Shown here piece after piece: positions 1-9,171 of a stretch of 64,000 bases of DNA; the stretch's first letter is position 1, and each line of letters starts with the position of its first letter. Both the position numbers and the translations under genes were made by a program. The stretch is from positions 248,001-312,000 of the forward strand of contig CAZEUN010000002.1 of NCBI GenBank assembly GCA_964515595.1, in the 5' to 3' direction. The notes under the pieces were generated by a model. That model did no database searches. It was not told where the DNA came from and was given only the letters and a program-made list of their open reading frames with translations. This DNA comes from Lacunisphaera sp964515595 (lineage in GTDB: Bacteria; Verrucomicrobiota; Verrucomicrobiia; Opitutales; Opitutaceae).

Positions 1-1879
1 CGCGGCCCTCGTGGCCCATGAATCGCTCGAGCGGCACGACCAGCCACCCCGACCCAACGCCCGCCTCGGCCGTGGAGGCGCTCAAAGCCGACAATCGCAC
101 GAGCTCGATTTTACGCGACGGCACTCCCCGGAAAAACGCCGCCAGCGGCCGATCGATGGGAAAGGCCGCGAACACCGGCTGGTCCGGCTGATCCAATTCG
201 GCGAGCCAGGCGCGCCAGCGGGCGTACTGGTAGTAGGAGGAGGCCCGTTCCGGCCGGGTCCACGCCTGCCAGGCAGCCTGGTTGGCCCGTGCCTGGATGT
301 TCGCAAACACGTCGACGGCCGACACCGCGATCACGGTCCACGCCGCCAGGCGCAGCCGGCCCGGCAGTGCTTGCAAACCCCACGCGCCGATGACCGCAGC
401 CCAGGGCGCGGCCAGCACCATGAACCGAAAAGCCCAATGATGCCATTGCACCAGCGCATGCTGGACCAGCAGGTACAGGATCAAACCCGCGCCCCAAACG
501 ATGATCTGCGAGCGAGCCGCCTGGCCGGGACGGAAAATTGCAAGGAGCCAACCCATCAGAAACGCACCGGTGCCCAGCAAGCCACAAGTCACGACATCGG
601 CGTCCGGCTCCGTCAGGGCCATGACGCGGCCGACCTGGTCGCGACGCGACTGCCCGATGAAGACATACGGATCAGCCTCCGCTGAAAGCCGGCGCGTAAG
701 CGCGTCCCCCAGGGCGTGACTCGCGCCTTGCAGCCAAAACGGCTGGGCGGTGGGCTCAAATAACTGCACGGCGGACGTGCCGAGATTGCGCACCAGCTTG
801 TCGCCCTGTTGAGCCAGCGAATCGAAGGAACCGTGATGCAAGACCACCGCATCACGCGGACCGAAAACAGAACCGTAGGTCGCTTGGTTGCGCCAGCTGC
901 CCGGCGCGATCAACACCAGCGAGGCCAGCCCGAGTCCCGCGGCGGTCGGCATCAGGGCGCGCCAGCGATCCCGGTGCTGCCAGGCCAGCCACCCGGCCCA
1001 GCACGCGGCCCCGGGTGCGAGGTAGAACATCGTCCCCTTGGAACCGAAGGCCAGCGCAATGCCGGCGCCGGCGGCCCACGAGCCCTCCCCGCGCAGGAGC
1101 GCCCGGTGCCACAGACAATAGCTCGCGGCGAAAACGCCGGCGGTGAAAAGGTCGCTTTGAATCGTCGTGAACTGCACGGCCACGTTGCCCATGCCCAACG
1201 CGAGGGCCACGGCACCGAACGCGGCGAGCCGGGACAATCCCACCGTCCGGGCCAGGCCGAAGGTGGCGCCGAGCAGCAACAAACCGCCGAACATCTGCGC
1301 GAGCGGCGCCAAATGGAAGCCATCGCGGGTCGCGCCCAACAACCATGCGATCACCACGTCCGGCGCGGCGGGCATGTAGTTCAGGCGCGGATCATCGGTT
1401 GCATAATGCCGGATCCAACCGTCCTGCAGCCACGCCCCGATGCGCGACAACCGGTAGGTCAGCGCGTCAAAAACAACCGGCTCCGCCCGCGCGGCGAGCA
1501 CGACCAGCCCAAGTAGAATCACGCCGATCCCCGCCGCGACGTATCCCTCCGCGGTGCCGCCGGTCAAAAGCCGGCGCCAGTCACCAAGCCACTGCCGGCC
1601 GGATCCCATTGCGTTCCGCCAATCGGCCTTCCGCCACGCAAGCCAGGCGATCAACACCGCCGAGTGGAGGGCGAGGAAGCCCACCCGCCCCAGTCCGCCC
1701 GCCAGCCCAAGCAGTTCACCCGAGCCCGCGATCCAGACCAACGCGAGCAACAGCCAGCCCAAGGTCGCCTCGATCAAGCCGCGCCGGTCCAAACCGGCCG
1801 CACAGGTTGCCAGCCACGCCGTCACCGCGACGAGCGCGGCATCGGCGGCAAAGATGAGAAAGGCGGTGACGGCCGGCAT
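1..1879 (-). CDS. GT39-like polytopic membrane glycosyltransferase (C-terminus beyond window)
   Basis: About 626 codons are open from an ATG at 1879 to the window edge, so the C-terminus is missing. The product alternates hydrophobic stretches with short loops. Near residue 138 it has FDALTYRLSRIGAW, resembling the acidic first external loop of GT39/ArnT-type enzymes, which move sugars from polyprenyl-phosphate donors at the outer face of the inner membrane. Its start lies 14 bases after the stop of the next gene upstream, and the three genes upstream of it on this strand are also membrane glycosyltransferase-like, so they probably share a transcript. Family membership is by motif style only. 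It could equally be a non-catalytic relative; the substrate cannot be told from the sequence. Confidence 0.6.
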   Translation of the reverse strand, partial: MPAVTAFLIFAADAALVAVTAWLATCAAGLDRRGLIEATLGWLLLALVWIAGSGELLGLAGGLGRVGFLALHSAVLIAWLAWRKADWRNAMGSGRQWLGDWRRLLTGGTAEGYVAAGIGVILLGLVVLAARAEPVVFDALTYRLSRIGAWLQDGWIRHYATDDPRLNYMPAAPDVVIAWLLGATRDGFHLAPLAQMFGGLLLLGATFGLARTVGLSRLAAFGAVALALGMGNVAVQFTTIQSDLFTAGVFAASYCLWHRALLRGEGSWAAGAGIALAFGSKGTMFYLAPGAACWAGWLAWQHRDRWRALMPTAAGLGLASLVLIAPGSWRNQATYGSVFGPRDAVVLHHGSFDSLAQQGDKLVRNLGTSAVQLFEPTAQPFWLQGASHALGDALTRRLSAEADPYVFIGQSRRDQVGRVMALTEPDADVVTCGLLGTGAFLMGWLLAIFRPGQAARSQIIVWGAGLILYLLVQHALVQWHHWAFRFMVLAAPWAAVIGAWGLQALPGRLRLAAWTVIAVSAVDVFANIQARANQAAWQAWTRPERASSYYQYARWRAWLAELDQPDQPVFAAFPIDRPLAAFFRGVPSRKIELVRLSALSASTAEAGVGSGWLVVPLERFMGHEGR

Positions 1880-1893
1880 CGGTGAAGCCGTCC

Positions 1894-3162
1894 TCAGGGA
1901 TCGTGGCGGCACCGCCACCAGGCCCGGGCCGTGCCGAGCGCAGCTTCACAAAGCCAGCCGGCGAGCAAGATCATCAGCAGCCAGTGCAGCGGCTGCGTCC
2001 AGTGCCGCCAGACAACGTCGAGGCGTTCCTGCATCGCCCGGGCGGATTCAATGAAGAAAAGATTCACGACGGCGGCGAGCAGTCCATCCATCCACAGGCA
2101 AAGCAACACCAAGCCGCACGCGAGCCGGGCCGCCCAGCGCTCCCGCTCCGGCAGGGCGAGGTCCACCGCCCGGTGGCCCAGCCAGAACGCGGGCCAGAGG
2201 ACAAAAATCCAGCGATAGGCGTAATTGACGCCGGCGAGGAAACACGTAAGCAAAACAATGGCGCCCACGGCCGCGAGCAGGCGTTCCCGCGGCGGGCCGC
2301 GCTCCGCCAGCCCCGTGGTGACCCGGCCGAGGACCAGCACGATGGCCCCTGCGGCGATCACCGCCAATCCCGGCAACGCGGCGGCGCCGTCTTTCCAGCC
2401 GAAATCCCGCCACCACAAGGGCGCCCCCATCGTATAAATTCCGGACGCGATGGTGAAGCGGCTGCGCGCGATTTCCGGCCAGACGCACGCCAGCGCGCCG
2501 CCGACGGCGACCAGGCCGGCCAGCAGCCAGGCTGGGGCGTGGCGCACGGGGCGGACCCAAAGAAAAGCCAACGCGGCCGGCGCCGGAAAATACTTCAAGC
2601 CCGTCGCAAGCCCGAGGCAGGCGACGGCCGCAACCCCGCCCCACCAGGCCCGAAGTGTCACCAACGCGCAACCGGTGAGCAGCACAAAGATGACGAGGTC
2701 GTTATTGGCGCGGTTGATCACGAGCATCACCGCGGGGGAAACCAACAGCGCGGCGAGCCACAGCGCCTCGCCGAGTTTCCGCGGCCTCAGGGTGCTCCAA
2801 GCCGCGAGCGCAAAAGCCCCGACCCACGCGGTCCCCACGAGGAAATTGTGCTCCCGACCGAGACCAAGCCAGCGCAGCGCGAGCCACCAGTCGGAATAGA
2901 CATGCGGCCGGCGCAACGCGTCCAGCATGTTCACGGCATGTGGATCGTGACCGGCGCGCACGGCGTCCAAGGCCGCCAGGATCGCGTAGGAATCCAAATA
3001 GGACTGGTTGTAATTGGATATGCCGAAAATGAGCAGCATCCCCGGCCAGATTGCGCCGGCCATCCAGCCAAACAGGGTAAGGGCCACAAGGCAGGCCAGC
3101 GGCCGGTACGAAACCGGGCCGGCAGCGGCGGAGGGAAGAGGGTTGGATCCGGCGGTGTTCAA
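1894..3162 (-). CDS. GT87/DUF2029-like membrane glycosyltransferase
   Basis: 422 residues with about ten predicted membrane spans. The GLKYFPAPAALAFLWV stretch near residue 195 resembles the conserved LK-x-P segment of GT87/DUF2029 polyprenyl-phosphate mannosyltransferases, where a loop and helix follow one another. Such enzymes add sugars outside the membrane in lipoglycan or exopolysaccharide assembly. The reading frame begins with TTG at 3162, six bases after the stop of the upstream gene; no ATG or GTG lies before the first hydrophobic helix, so TTG is the likely start. It sits between related membrane glycosyltransferase-like genes on the same strand. The family call is moderate; the donor and acceptor sugars are unknown. 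Confidence 0.6.
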   Translation of the reverse strand: MNTAGSNPLPSAAAGPVSYRPLACLVALTLFGWMAGAIWPGMLLIFGISNYNQSYLDSYAILAALDAVRAGHDPHAVNMLDALRRPHVYSDWWLALRWLGLGREHNFLVGTAWVGAFALAAWSTLRPRKLGEALWLAALLVSPAVMLVINRANNDLVIFVLLTGCALVTLRAWWGGVAAVACLGLATGLKYFPAPAALAFLWVRPVRHAPAWLLAGLVAVGGALACVWPEIARSRFTIASGIYTMGAPLWWRDFGWKDGAAALPGLAVIAAGAIVLVLGRVTTGLAERGPPRERLLAAVGAIVLLTCFLAGVNYAYRWIFVLWPAFWLGHRAVDLALPERERWAARLACGLVLLCLWMDGLLAAVVNLFFIESARAMQERLDVVWRHWTQPLHWLLMILLAGWLCEAALGTARAWWRCRHDP

Positions 3163-3168
3163 GGGAAC

Positions 3169-5028
3169 TTAGTCCGCGCGGGCCGGAGCGGTGGCCGCCG
3201 GCTGCGCTTTTTCGCCGGCCGCCGGCTGCGCCTTGCCGTCCGCCGGAGATGCAGACGCCGGCGGCACGTCCACCGCAATCAGCCGGCTGATGCGGGCCAG
3301 TTTCGTGCCGAAGCGCCTTTCAGCCATCAGCTCGACCTTGAAACCAGGCGGCAAGCGGTCGGCGGGGACGATCTCGAAATTGCCGTCCACGGTGGTCGGG
3401 CGCGCGCCCTGCAGGACGAGAATCTCCGTGAAGTCATGCGCCTGGAGCTGATACGCCAGCCGGTCCGGGACAAGGCGGGCGCGGCCGATCAGGATCGAGG
3501 GCGTTTTATCAAGCAGCCAGTACAGCGTGGTCTTGTTGGCGATGATCAGCCGCTTCCCGGGCGGCAACCCGCCCACGAAGCGGCGTTCCCATTCGATCTC
3601 GTCGATGCCGACGTGGGAGTAACCGTGAATGCTGTAGCGGCTCGTCGTCACCCCCAGCAAAAAGACAATTCCAGCTGCGATGAGCAACTTGGTCGCCGGC
3701 CACCAGCGGTCGAGGGTGGCCATGAGCAGCACGGCGCAAAAGGCCATCGCCACGTGCAGCGGCAGGGCAAAGCGCGAGGCCATCGGGTCCATGAAGCTGG
3801 CCCAATAGTAACAGAACACCACCACCGTGTTCGCCGCGATGGTCAGGCCGAAGGCCGCGAAGGCCAGCGCCGCGGGCCCCGCCGTCCGCCAGCGAGCCAC
3901 GCCCCGGATCAATTGCCAGGCGCCCCACATGAGGCCGAGGAGCCCGACAACTGACAGGAGCCGCGAGTTGCCGAGCATGGGATTGGGCGAGGTCAGGTAG
4001 ATCCAGGCGCCCTGCACGTTGCCGGAAAAGTAACTGAGGCTGAAGCGGGTCGCCGATTTCTCGTTGAGTTCCCACATCAACGGCGAGTTTGAGAGCACCT
4101 TGTTCTGCAGCGCGACCGGCACCAGCAGGAGCGGCACGAGCAGCATTTGCCATGGCAGGATGATGCGGCCCGCCCGCAACCAGCCAACCAGCGTGACCAC
4201 CCCGACCGTGCCGACGTACAAGGCCGATTCATAGCGCGACTGGGCCAGGAGGACGGCGGCAAGCCCGAGCGCGGCGAGCGATTCGTCGGCGGGTGCGCGC
4301 AGATATTCCGCCGCCAGGATCATCGTGGCGAGGATCATGACGATGTTCAGCAACTCCATGCCCGACCCGGTCGCATTCTGCCCGAGCAAGGGCAACGCGC
4401 CGAGCAACACCAGCGCCAGCAACCCGCCCCGCCAGCCGGCCAGGAACCGGCCGAAGACGAAAGTCAGTCCCAAGCTCACCGGCATGAGGACCGCATTGAC
4501 CAAATAAGCATTGAGCGGCCGGTAGCCCGTCAGGTCGTGGGCCAGCGAGACGAGGAACGGGTAAAAATAGGGCCGCTTGTCGAGATAGCTGTCGGTGGAG
4601 AGAAAAACGCCCTGGATATCGTACCCGCGCACCATCATCGCGACGTCGCGGAAGAAATGCATGTTGAATGCGGTCGACTGCAACACGAACTCGTCATTGA
4701 GGACTTTGCTCCAGAATGGCTCCGCGTTGAGGGCCAGCGCGGACAGCCCGGCGACGGCGAGGATGACCACCCAGGTTTGGCGGCGGGTCATCGCTTCACC
4801 ACCGGCCGGCGGGCGCCACCGCCACCATCGCCAGAGCGCATGGAGGAACAACCCGAAGGTGACGAAAATCACGTAGTAGCCCGCGTGCTTGATAAACTTG
4901 TCGGCGGCGGCAACGGACACGCCGAGAAAGCCCAGGTAAACGGCCAGCAACCCGGCCACGCCCGCCGACGCCAGGCGGATTTCCGCGCGCGACCACAGGC
5001 GGGTCAGCATCTGCATGGAGGCGTTCAC
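3169..5028 (-). CDS. Polytopic GT39/PMT-like membrane protein (paralogue A)
   Basis: 619 residues, N-terminal half rich in membrane helices, C-terminal 120 residues soluble and ending in a low-complexity Ala/Pro/Lys tail. A loop motif LNDEF near residue 111 carries the acidic pair typical of GT-C enzymes, and DKRPYFYPFL followed by HDLTGYR lies at 150-170. The next gene upstream (5041-6876) carries the same two motifs at the same spacing, so the two are tandem paralogues. The annotated start is GTG at 5028, 12 bases after the upstream stop; ATG codons at 5016 and 5010 are alternatives. It probably acts at the periplasmic face in surface glycan assembly, but no enzyme activity can be assigned. 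Confidence 0.6.
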   Translation of the reverse strand: MNASMQMLTRLWSRAEIRLASAGVAGLLAVYLGFLGVSVAAADKFIKHAGYYVIFVTFGLFLHALWRWWRWRPPAGGEAMTRRQTWVVILAVAGLSALALNAEPFWSKVLNDEFVLQSTAFNMHFFRDVAMMVRGYDIQGVFLSTDSYLDKRPYFYPFLVSLAHDLTGYRPLNAYLVNAVLMPVSLGLTFVFGRFLAGWRGGLLALVLLGALPLLGQNATGSGMELLNIVMILATMILAAEYLRAPADESLAALGLAAVLLAQSRYESALYVGTVGVVTLVGWLRAGRIILPWQMLLVPLLLVPVALQNKVLSNSPLMWELNEKSATRFSLSYFSGNVQGAWIYLTSPNPMLGNSRLLSVVGLLGLMWGAWQLIRGVARWRTAGPAALAFAAFGLTIAANTVVVFCYYWASFMDPMASRFALPLHVAMAFCAVLLMATLDRWWPATKLLIAAGIVFLLGVTTSRYSIHGYSHVGIDEIEWERRFVGGLPPGKRLIIANKTTLYWLLDKTPSILIGRARLVPDRLAYQLQAHDFTEILVLQGARPTTVDGNFEIVPADRLPPGFKVELMAERRFGTKLARISRLIAVDVPPASASPADGKAQPAAGEKAQPAATAPARAD

Positions 5029-5040
5029 CCGGTGGCGCCC

Positions 5041-6876
5041 TCAGGGCAGTTTCTTGACCAACTGTTCGAAGAACTGCTCGCGCACCTTCTCCAGTTCGGC
5101 CGGGGTCAACGGGTTGACCGGCGCCGCCGGCGGACGCGCCAGCGGGCCCTCGCGGATCGACACCACGCGGCTGATCCGGCTCACGGTCATCGGGGTGAAG
5201 CGCCGCTCCCAGACGGTTTCCAACTGATAATCCGGGCCCAGGTCGTCCTCCGCCGGCACGCTCGTCCGGCCCGTGTCCTTGTCGACGGCCAGGCGCTGGA
5301 AGACGTACATTTTCGAGAAGATGTGGTTCCGGAAATTGAAGACGATGTTTTCCTTGTGCTCGAGCGCCTGCTTGACCGGCGTGGCCGACACGAGGTGCGT
5401 GATCCAGATGATCGAGTTGTTGTCGATGAAGAGGTAGTCGCGTTCCGGGTGCGCGGCGATGAACTCCCGGCGCCAGTCCATCTCGCGGCCGACGTAGTAT
5501 TCACCCGAGTAGCCATGCCGGGCCATGCTGGGCAGCGAGTGTGCAAAAAAACCAAGGCCGATGATGACGGCGAGAACCACCCAGAGGCGCCCCCGGCGGT
5601 TCAGCTCGGTGGCCGCCGTCACAATCGCCACGACCATCGCGAGGTGGGCGGGAAGGCTGAGCCGGCGGATCACGGGATCGTCGAACCGGCCCCAAAAATA
5701 ACACAGCAACAGGAAGGCATGCGCCAGGAACCCCAGCGAAAAAATCGCCAGCGCCGCGCGCGTCGGCGGCGCCGCCCGAAGATGACGCAGCGTCTGCGCC
5801 GCCCACAGCGCGAACAGCGGCACGCCGAGGATCGCCAGCACCGAGATGACGAGGGAGTTGGAATGCTCGCCGTTGGTGTTGAAGAAAAAATTCAGGTCGT
5901 GCGCGATGTTGTCGGGAATATACGACAGCGCGAAGGGCTTGTCGTAACCCGGCTGGCTCGCCATCTCCCAGGAGGAACTGCGCACGCTGAACACCTTGTT
6001 GTGGAGCGCGTATGGCAGCAGGAACAGCGGCATGCAGATCACCGTCCACGTCAGCAACGGCCGCCGCTCGCTCCACCACACCCAGGCCACGGTGAGTCCC
6101 ACCGGCAGCAGGTAGACGACGGACTCGTAGCGTGTGTTCGCCAGGAGAATGGCGCCCAGCCCGAAGGCCTCGAGCGAGGCGGCGTCACGCCGCTCCACAT
6201 AACGCATCCCCAGCAGCAGCGTGCCGAGAATCATCACGAGGTTCAGCAGCTCGAAGCCGCCACCGGTCGCGTTTTGCGCGAGGAGCGGCAGGCTCGTGAA
6301 CAGCAGCACGGCCACCGCGCCGGCCCCACGCCCGCCGATGCGAAAACCGGTGACATAGGAGAGCGCGAGAAAGAGAAAGGTCAGGACCGTGTTGAGCACG
6401 AACGCATTCTCCGGCCGATAACCCGTCAGGTCATGCAAGACCGACAGCAGGAACGGATGGAACAGCGGGCGCTTGTCGATCTGGCCGGCCATGATCTGGA
6501 AGGCGCCCTGGATGTCGTGCCCGCGCATGGGCACGAGGGCGGTCTTGTCGAGGTGCAGGCTCATCGACGTGCCGAGCAACATCACCTCATCCATCAGAAT
6601 CTTGAAGCCGTACGCCTCGTGCGCCAGCAGCAGGAGACCGCATGCGAGGACCAGGACCGCCGGCCATTTGGGGCGGGTTTTCCAGTCGGCCATCCCCGTC
6701 CACGAATCCCGGGCGACGCGGAACAGCGCCCAACCGAACAACACCGTCAGAAGGAGCATCGCCCAATACCCCCCGTAAATCACGGCTTGCAGCGACTGGT
6801 CGGGAGTCAGGGCGAAGAAACCGAACACCACCGCCAGGGCGGCGACCAGCAGGAACAAAACAATGCGGCGATCCAT
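5041..6876 (-). CDS. Polytopic GT39/PMT-like membrane protein (paralogue B)
   Basis: 611 residues starting at ATG 6876, first gene of the four-gene minus-strand membrane glycosyltransferase run. About a dozen hydrophobic segments are followed by a soluble tail of roughly 130 residues. LMDEV near residue 95 and DKRPLFHPFLLS plus HDLTGYRPENA at 134-157 match paralogue A downstream, as does the polar segment NATGGGFELLN. No clear Shine-Dalgarno sequence precedes the start. The 160 bases upstream end in the terminator of a pilin-like gene, so a promoter for the run should lie between about 6880 and 6980. Function is inferred only from GT-C architecture and context. Confidence 0.6.
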   Translation of the reverse strand: MDRRIVLFLLVAALAVVFGFFALTPDQSLQAVIYGGYWAMLLLTVLFGWALFRVARDSWTGMADWKTRPKWPAVLVLACGLLLLAHEAYGFKILMDEVMLLGTSMSLHLDKTALVPMRGHDIQGAFQIMAGQIDKRPLFHPFLLSVLHDLTGYRPENAFVLNTVLTFLFLALSYVTGFRIGGRGAGAVAVLLFTSLPLLAQNATGGGFELLNLVMILGTLLLGMRYVERRDAASLEAFGLGAILLANTRYESVVYLLPVGLTVAWVWWSERRPLLTWTVICMPLFLLPYALHNKVFSVRSSSWEMASQPGYDKPFALSYIPDNIAHDLNFFFNTNGEHSNSLVISVLAILGVPLFALWAAQTLRHLRAAPPTRAALAIFSLGFLAHAFLLLCYFWGRFDDPVIRRLSLPAHLAMVVAIVTAATELNRRGRLWVVLAVIIGLGFFAHSLPSMARHGYSGEYYVGREMDWRREFIAAHPERDYLFIDNNSIIWITHLVSATPVKQALEHKENIVFNFRNHIFSKMYVFQRLAVDKDTGRTSVPAEDDLGPDYQLETVWERRFTPMTVSRISRVVSIREGPLARPPAAPVNPLTPAELEKVREQFFEQLVKKLP

Positions 6877-6980
6877 AGTGTAAGTGCCCGTGGGCCAGAA
6901 AAAAGGGTTTACGCAGGATGAACGGGCCGGCGTAAAAATAAAAGCTCCGTTTGGTCCGGCGCGCAGCCCGGCGCGCGGAA

Positions 6981-7010
6981 ATAAAAAAGCCGCCCCGGAA
7001 GGAGCGGCTT
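6981..7010 (-). terminator. Rho-independent terminator of first pilin-like gene
   Basis: On the minus strand AAGCCGCTCC, loop TTCC, GGGGCGGCTT is followed directly by TTTTTATTT. It starts 28 bases beyond the stop codon of the pilin-like gene at 7039. Stem, loop and U-tract are all present. Confidence 0.9.
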
Positions 7011-7038
7011 GGTGAAAAATCGAGGCGTGAGCCTGACT

Positions 7039-7386
7039 TTACGGGGCGTACGTCACGGTGCGAGCGCCAGCGACGCCAGCGATCGTGATGGTGACACCCT
7101 GCGTGTAGCCGCCCGGATAGCTTTCGCCAGCGACCGTGTTGACCACCTTCACGTAGTTCGTGGCGCCGACGAGGCCGGCGGAAAGAACGGAGGAAACACC
7201 GTTTTCCAGGAAGTATTGGTCAGCGGCAGCGGAGAGCTGGCGGGCGTTGTTGAGGACCGCTTTGTCCTGCGAGGACTGACGGACCTTCTGGAACGCGGGA
7301 ATCGCCATCGCGGCCAGGAGGCCGATGATGACGACAACGATCATGATTTCGACGAGCGTGAAGCCCTTGGTGGAACGTGTATTCAT
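7039..7386 (-). CDS. Type IV pilin-like / type II pseudopilin-like protein, copy 1
   Basis: 115 residues from ATG 7386. A short basic leader MNTRSTKG precedes FTLVEIMIVVVIIGLLAAMA, the classic class III signal: prepilin peptidase cleaves after Gly8, Phe9 is methylated, Glu13 is the conserved Glu5 of the mature protein. The mature part is about 107 residues with no cysteines, ending TYAP. An upstream in-frame start at 7485 exists but would put 33 residues before the leader, so it is rejected. No Shine-Dalgarno sequence is visible; an AT-rich leader with TATAAT lies just upstream. A second copy lies directly upstream (7550-7897) and differs at only four residues. Likely role: pilus or pseudopilus fibre subunit. 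Confidence 0.92.
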   Translation of the reverse strand: MNTRSTKGFTLVEIMIVVVIIGLLAAMAIPAFQKVRQSSQDKAVLNNARQLSAAADQYFLENGVSSVLSAGLVGATNYVKVVNTVAGESYPGGYTQGVTITIAGVAGARTVTYAP

Positions 7387-7489
7387 TTTATCTGGATTAT
7401 ATGGTTTAGTTATATCTGCCCACGAAGTGTGAGCGCGATCAGAACAGCCGTGACGGCCCCCATGCTCAAGCGCCAATTCTTTCAAGAAA

Positions 7490-7522
7490 AAGTAAAAACC
7501 CTCCCCGAAACGGGGAGGGTTT
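7490..7522 (-). terminator. Rho-independent terminator of second pilin-like gene
   Basis: On the minus strand AAACCCTCCCCG, loop TTT, CGGGGAGGGTTT is followed by TTACTTTTT. It begins 28 bases after the stop of the gene at 7550, the same distance as in copy 1, so each pilin copy has its own terminator although stem sequences differ. Confidence 0.9.
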
Positions 7523-7549
7523 GATAAGCAAGTCTCTTGTTATGAGAGC

Positions 7550-7897
7550 TTAAGGCGCGTAGGTAACGGTCCGGGCGCCAGCGACGCCGGCGATCGTGAT
7601 CGTGACGCCCTGCGTGTAGCCGCCGGGGTAGGATTCACCCGCGACGGTGTTGACCACCTTCACGTAGTTGGTCGCGCCAACCAAGCCATCCGAGAGCACG
7701 GAGGAAACACCGTTCTCAAGGAAGTATTGATCAGCGGCCGCGGACAACTGGCGCGCATTGTTCAACACGGCCTTGTCTTGCGAGGACTGGCGAACCTTTT
7801 GGAACGCCGGAATGGCCATCGCGGCCAGAAGGCCGATGATGACCACGACGATCATGATTTCAACGAGCGTGAAACCACGGGAGTAACGCGTATTCAT
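7550..7897 (-). CDS. Type IV pilin-like / type II pseudopilin-like protein, copy 2
   Basis: 115 residues from ATG 7897 with leader MNTRYSRG and then the same FTLVEIMIVVVIIGLLAAMA helix as copy 1. The two proteins differ only at residues 5, 6, 7 (in the cleaved leader) and 70 (Asp here, Ala in copy 1), so the mature subunits are practically the same. At DNA level they are clearly diverged: over the first 109 aligned bases from the stop codon, 16 differ and all are silent. The gene has its own terminator and about 145 bases of upstream spacer, so the copies look separately transcribed. No assembly genes are in the window. Confidence 0.92.
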   Translation of the reverse strand: MNTRYSRGFTLVEIMIVVVIIGLLAAMAIPAFQKVRQSSQDKAVLNNARQLSAAADQYFLENGVSSVLSDGLVGATNYVKVVNTVAGESYPGGYTQGVTITIAGVAGARTVTYAP

Positions 7898-8021
7898 ATT
7901 ATGTGCTGTTATTGTTAACCGATCCTGAACGCGCTATTCACTAGCTCGATTTCCTCGCGTGCCAAGGGTGCAGTTTCCAATCGCTTCAGGATTCCTCCCA
8001 AGGCGTGGGGCCAATGGCCCT

Positions 8022-8046
8022 ATAACGGGGGCGAAACCCCGGTTAT
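8022..8046 (-). terminator. Possible hairpin at the end of rsfS
   Basis: ATAACCGGGG and CCCCGTTAT flank a short TTTCGC loop and overlap the last codons of rsfS on the minus strand. There is no U-tract after the stem, so intrinsic termination is uncertain. Confidence 0.3.
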
Positions 8047-8474
8047 TTCAGGAATTTTGACAACGGCAGCTCGCTGGCGTCGCGCCACAGCAATTCCATC
8101 CGGTATTTGTCGCGATTTTCCGGAGTGAAGAGATGCACCATCACATCGAAGGCATCGACCACGGTCCAGCCGCTGCCCTTCGAAGTGTCCACGGAGAGGA
8201 TGCGGGCTTTCTGGTCGTCGAGCACCCGCTCGAGTTCGATGCGCAACGCCCGCAGGTGCGGCTCCGAGGTGCCGGTGGCCAGCACCAAGTAGTCCGTGAT
8301 GCTGGAGAGCTCGCTGACATCGAGCACGCGAAGGTTCTCGGCCTTCTTGCCGTCGAGCGCCTGCGCAATGAGCTTGATCAGTTTTTCCGCCGGCTTGGCC
8401 GCCTTCGACGCGGGGCGCGCAGGACTGGCTTTGCGGGCGGGCTTGGGGGTCTTCCGGGTGGCTTTGGCTTTCAT
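8043..8474 (-). CDS. rsfS: Ribosomal silencing factor RsfS (YbeB/Iojap family)
   Basis: 143 residues. The first 30 are Lys/Ala/Pro-rich and probably disordered. The rest is the RsfS fold, with LDVSELSSITDYLVLATGTS near residues 50-70, then GWTVVDAFDVMVHLF and the terminal YRMELLW segment. RsfS binds ribosomal protein uL14 and blocks joining of the 30S and 50S subunits when nutrients run low. It starts seven bases after the stop of nadD, the classic nadD-rsfS pairing, so both are probably cotranscribed. The length is a little more than the usual 105-120 because of the basic N-terminal extension, which occurs in many lineages. The start ATG at 8474 is the only sensible one. Confidence 0.95.
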   Translation of the reverse strand: MKAKATRKTPKPARKASPARPASKAAKPAEKLIKLIAQALDGKKAENLRVLDVSELSSITDYLVLATGTSEPHLRALRIELERVLDDQKARILSVDTSKGSGWTVVDAFDVMVHLFTPENRDKYRMELLWRDASELPLSKFLK

Positions 8475-8481
8475 CGACGTG

Positions 8482-9060
8482 TCAGCGATACAGCTCCCTG
8501 CTCTCGATATAGGCGATAACTTTCTGCGGACAGAAATAGTGGAGCGAGCGCCCCGCCTGGATGCGCGCGCGCAACTCGCTTGAACTGATCTCGATCAGGT
8601 GACCGTCGCAACGGTGCAGGCGCAGGCCGTCGATCTCGACGTGCGGCTTGGTCGGGTGCTTCGGCCGTTCCAGGTAGATGAACTCGACCAGCTTCACGAG
8701 TTCGCTGATTTCCTTCCACTTGTGCAGCAGCGGGAGCTGGTCGCCGCCGATGATCCAGTACAGCTCGTCGGCGGGGAACTGGGTGCGAAAATGCCGCACC
8801 GAATCGACCGTGTAGCTGATGCCGCCCTTCCGCAGCTCGTAGTCGGAAATTTCCAGCCGGCGATCCCACTCCGTGGCGGAACGCAGCATGGCGAGCCGGT
8901 CCTCCACGCTGGACTGGATGTCATTCGGCTTCAGCGGCGCCTGCGCCGCGGGCACGAGGAACAGCCGGTCGAGATGGAATTGCTCGAGGACATCCTGCGC
9001 CGCGATGAGGTGCCCGAAATGAACCGGGTCGAAACTGCCGCCCAAAAAACCGATCTTCAT
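8482..9060 (-). CDS. nadD: Nicotinate-nucleotide adenylyltransferase
   Basis: 192 residues. The N-terminal GGSFDPVHFGHLIAA is the nucleotidyltransferase signature (GxFDPxHxGH) that binds ATP phosphates, and SSSELRARI near residue 160 is the second conserved motif. NadD joins nicotinate mononucleotide and ATP to make deamido-NAD in cytosolic NAD synthesis. Length is typical. It is the first gene of a nadD-rsfS pair, with the tRNA-Leu gene divergent 111 bases away. Nothing in the sequence is unusual. Confidence 0.96.
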   Translation of the reverse strand: MKIGFLGGSFDPVHFGHLIAAQDVLEQFHLDRLFLVPAAQAPLKPNDIQSSVEDRLAMLRSATEWDRRLEISDYELRKGGISYTVDSVRHFRTQFPADELYWIIGGDQLPLLHKWKEISELVKLVEFIYLERPKHPTKPHVEIDGLRLHRCDGHLIEISSSELRARIQAGRSLHYFCPQKVIAYIESRELYR

Positions 9061-9171
9061 GCGTGCACGCGGGCGCGGCCACGCGGGCCGAACCGGGGGA
9101 AGGGCGATGGGAACTCTCTTGCCACGCGGCCCACTTCATTCCGCAATCCTGTTTCAGCAATCCCAAACCTC

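Noticed and set aside
1882..3954. Long open frame on the plus strand (690 codons) across the membrane protein genes
   Set aside because: Its product is Arg/Gly/Pro/Gln-rich without hydrophobic or conserved segments; it is the antisense shadow of two membrane proteins in high-GC DNA.
4147..6921. 924-codon plus-strand frame
   Set aside because: Low-complexity His/Arg/Gln-rich product antisense to two well-supported membrane proteins.
7898..7990. Sigma-54 type promoter before the second pilin gene (TTGGCACG)
   Set aside because: The -24-like TGGCAC is present but the spaced GC of the -12 element is missing.
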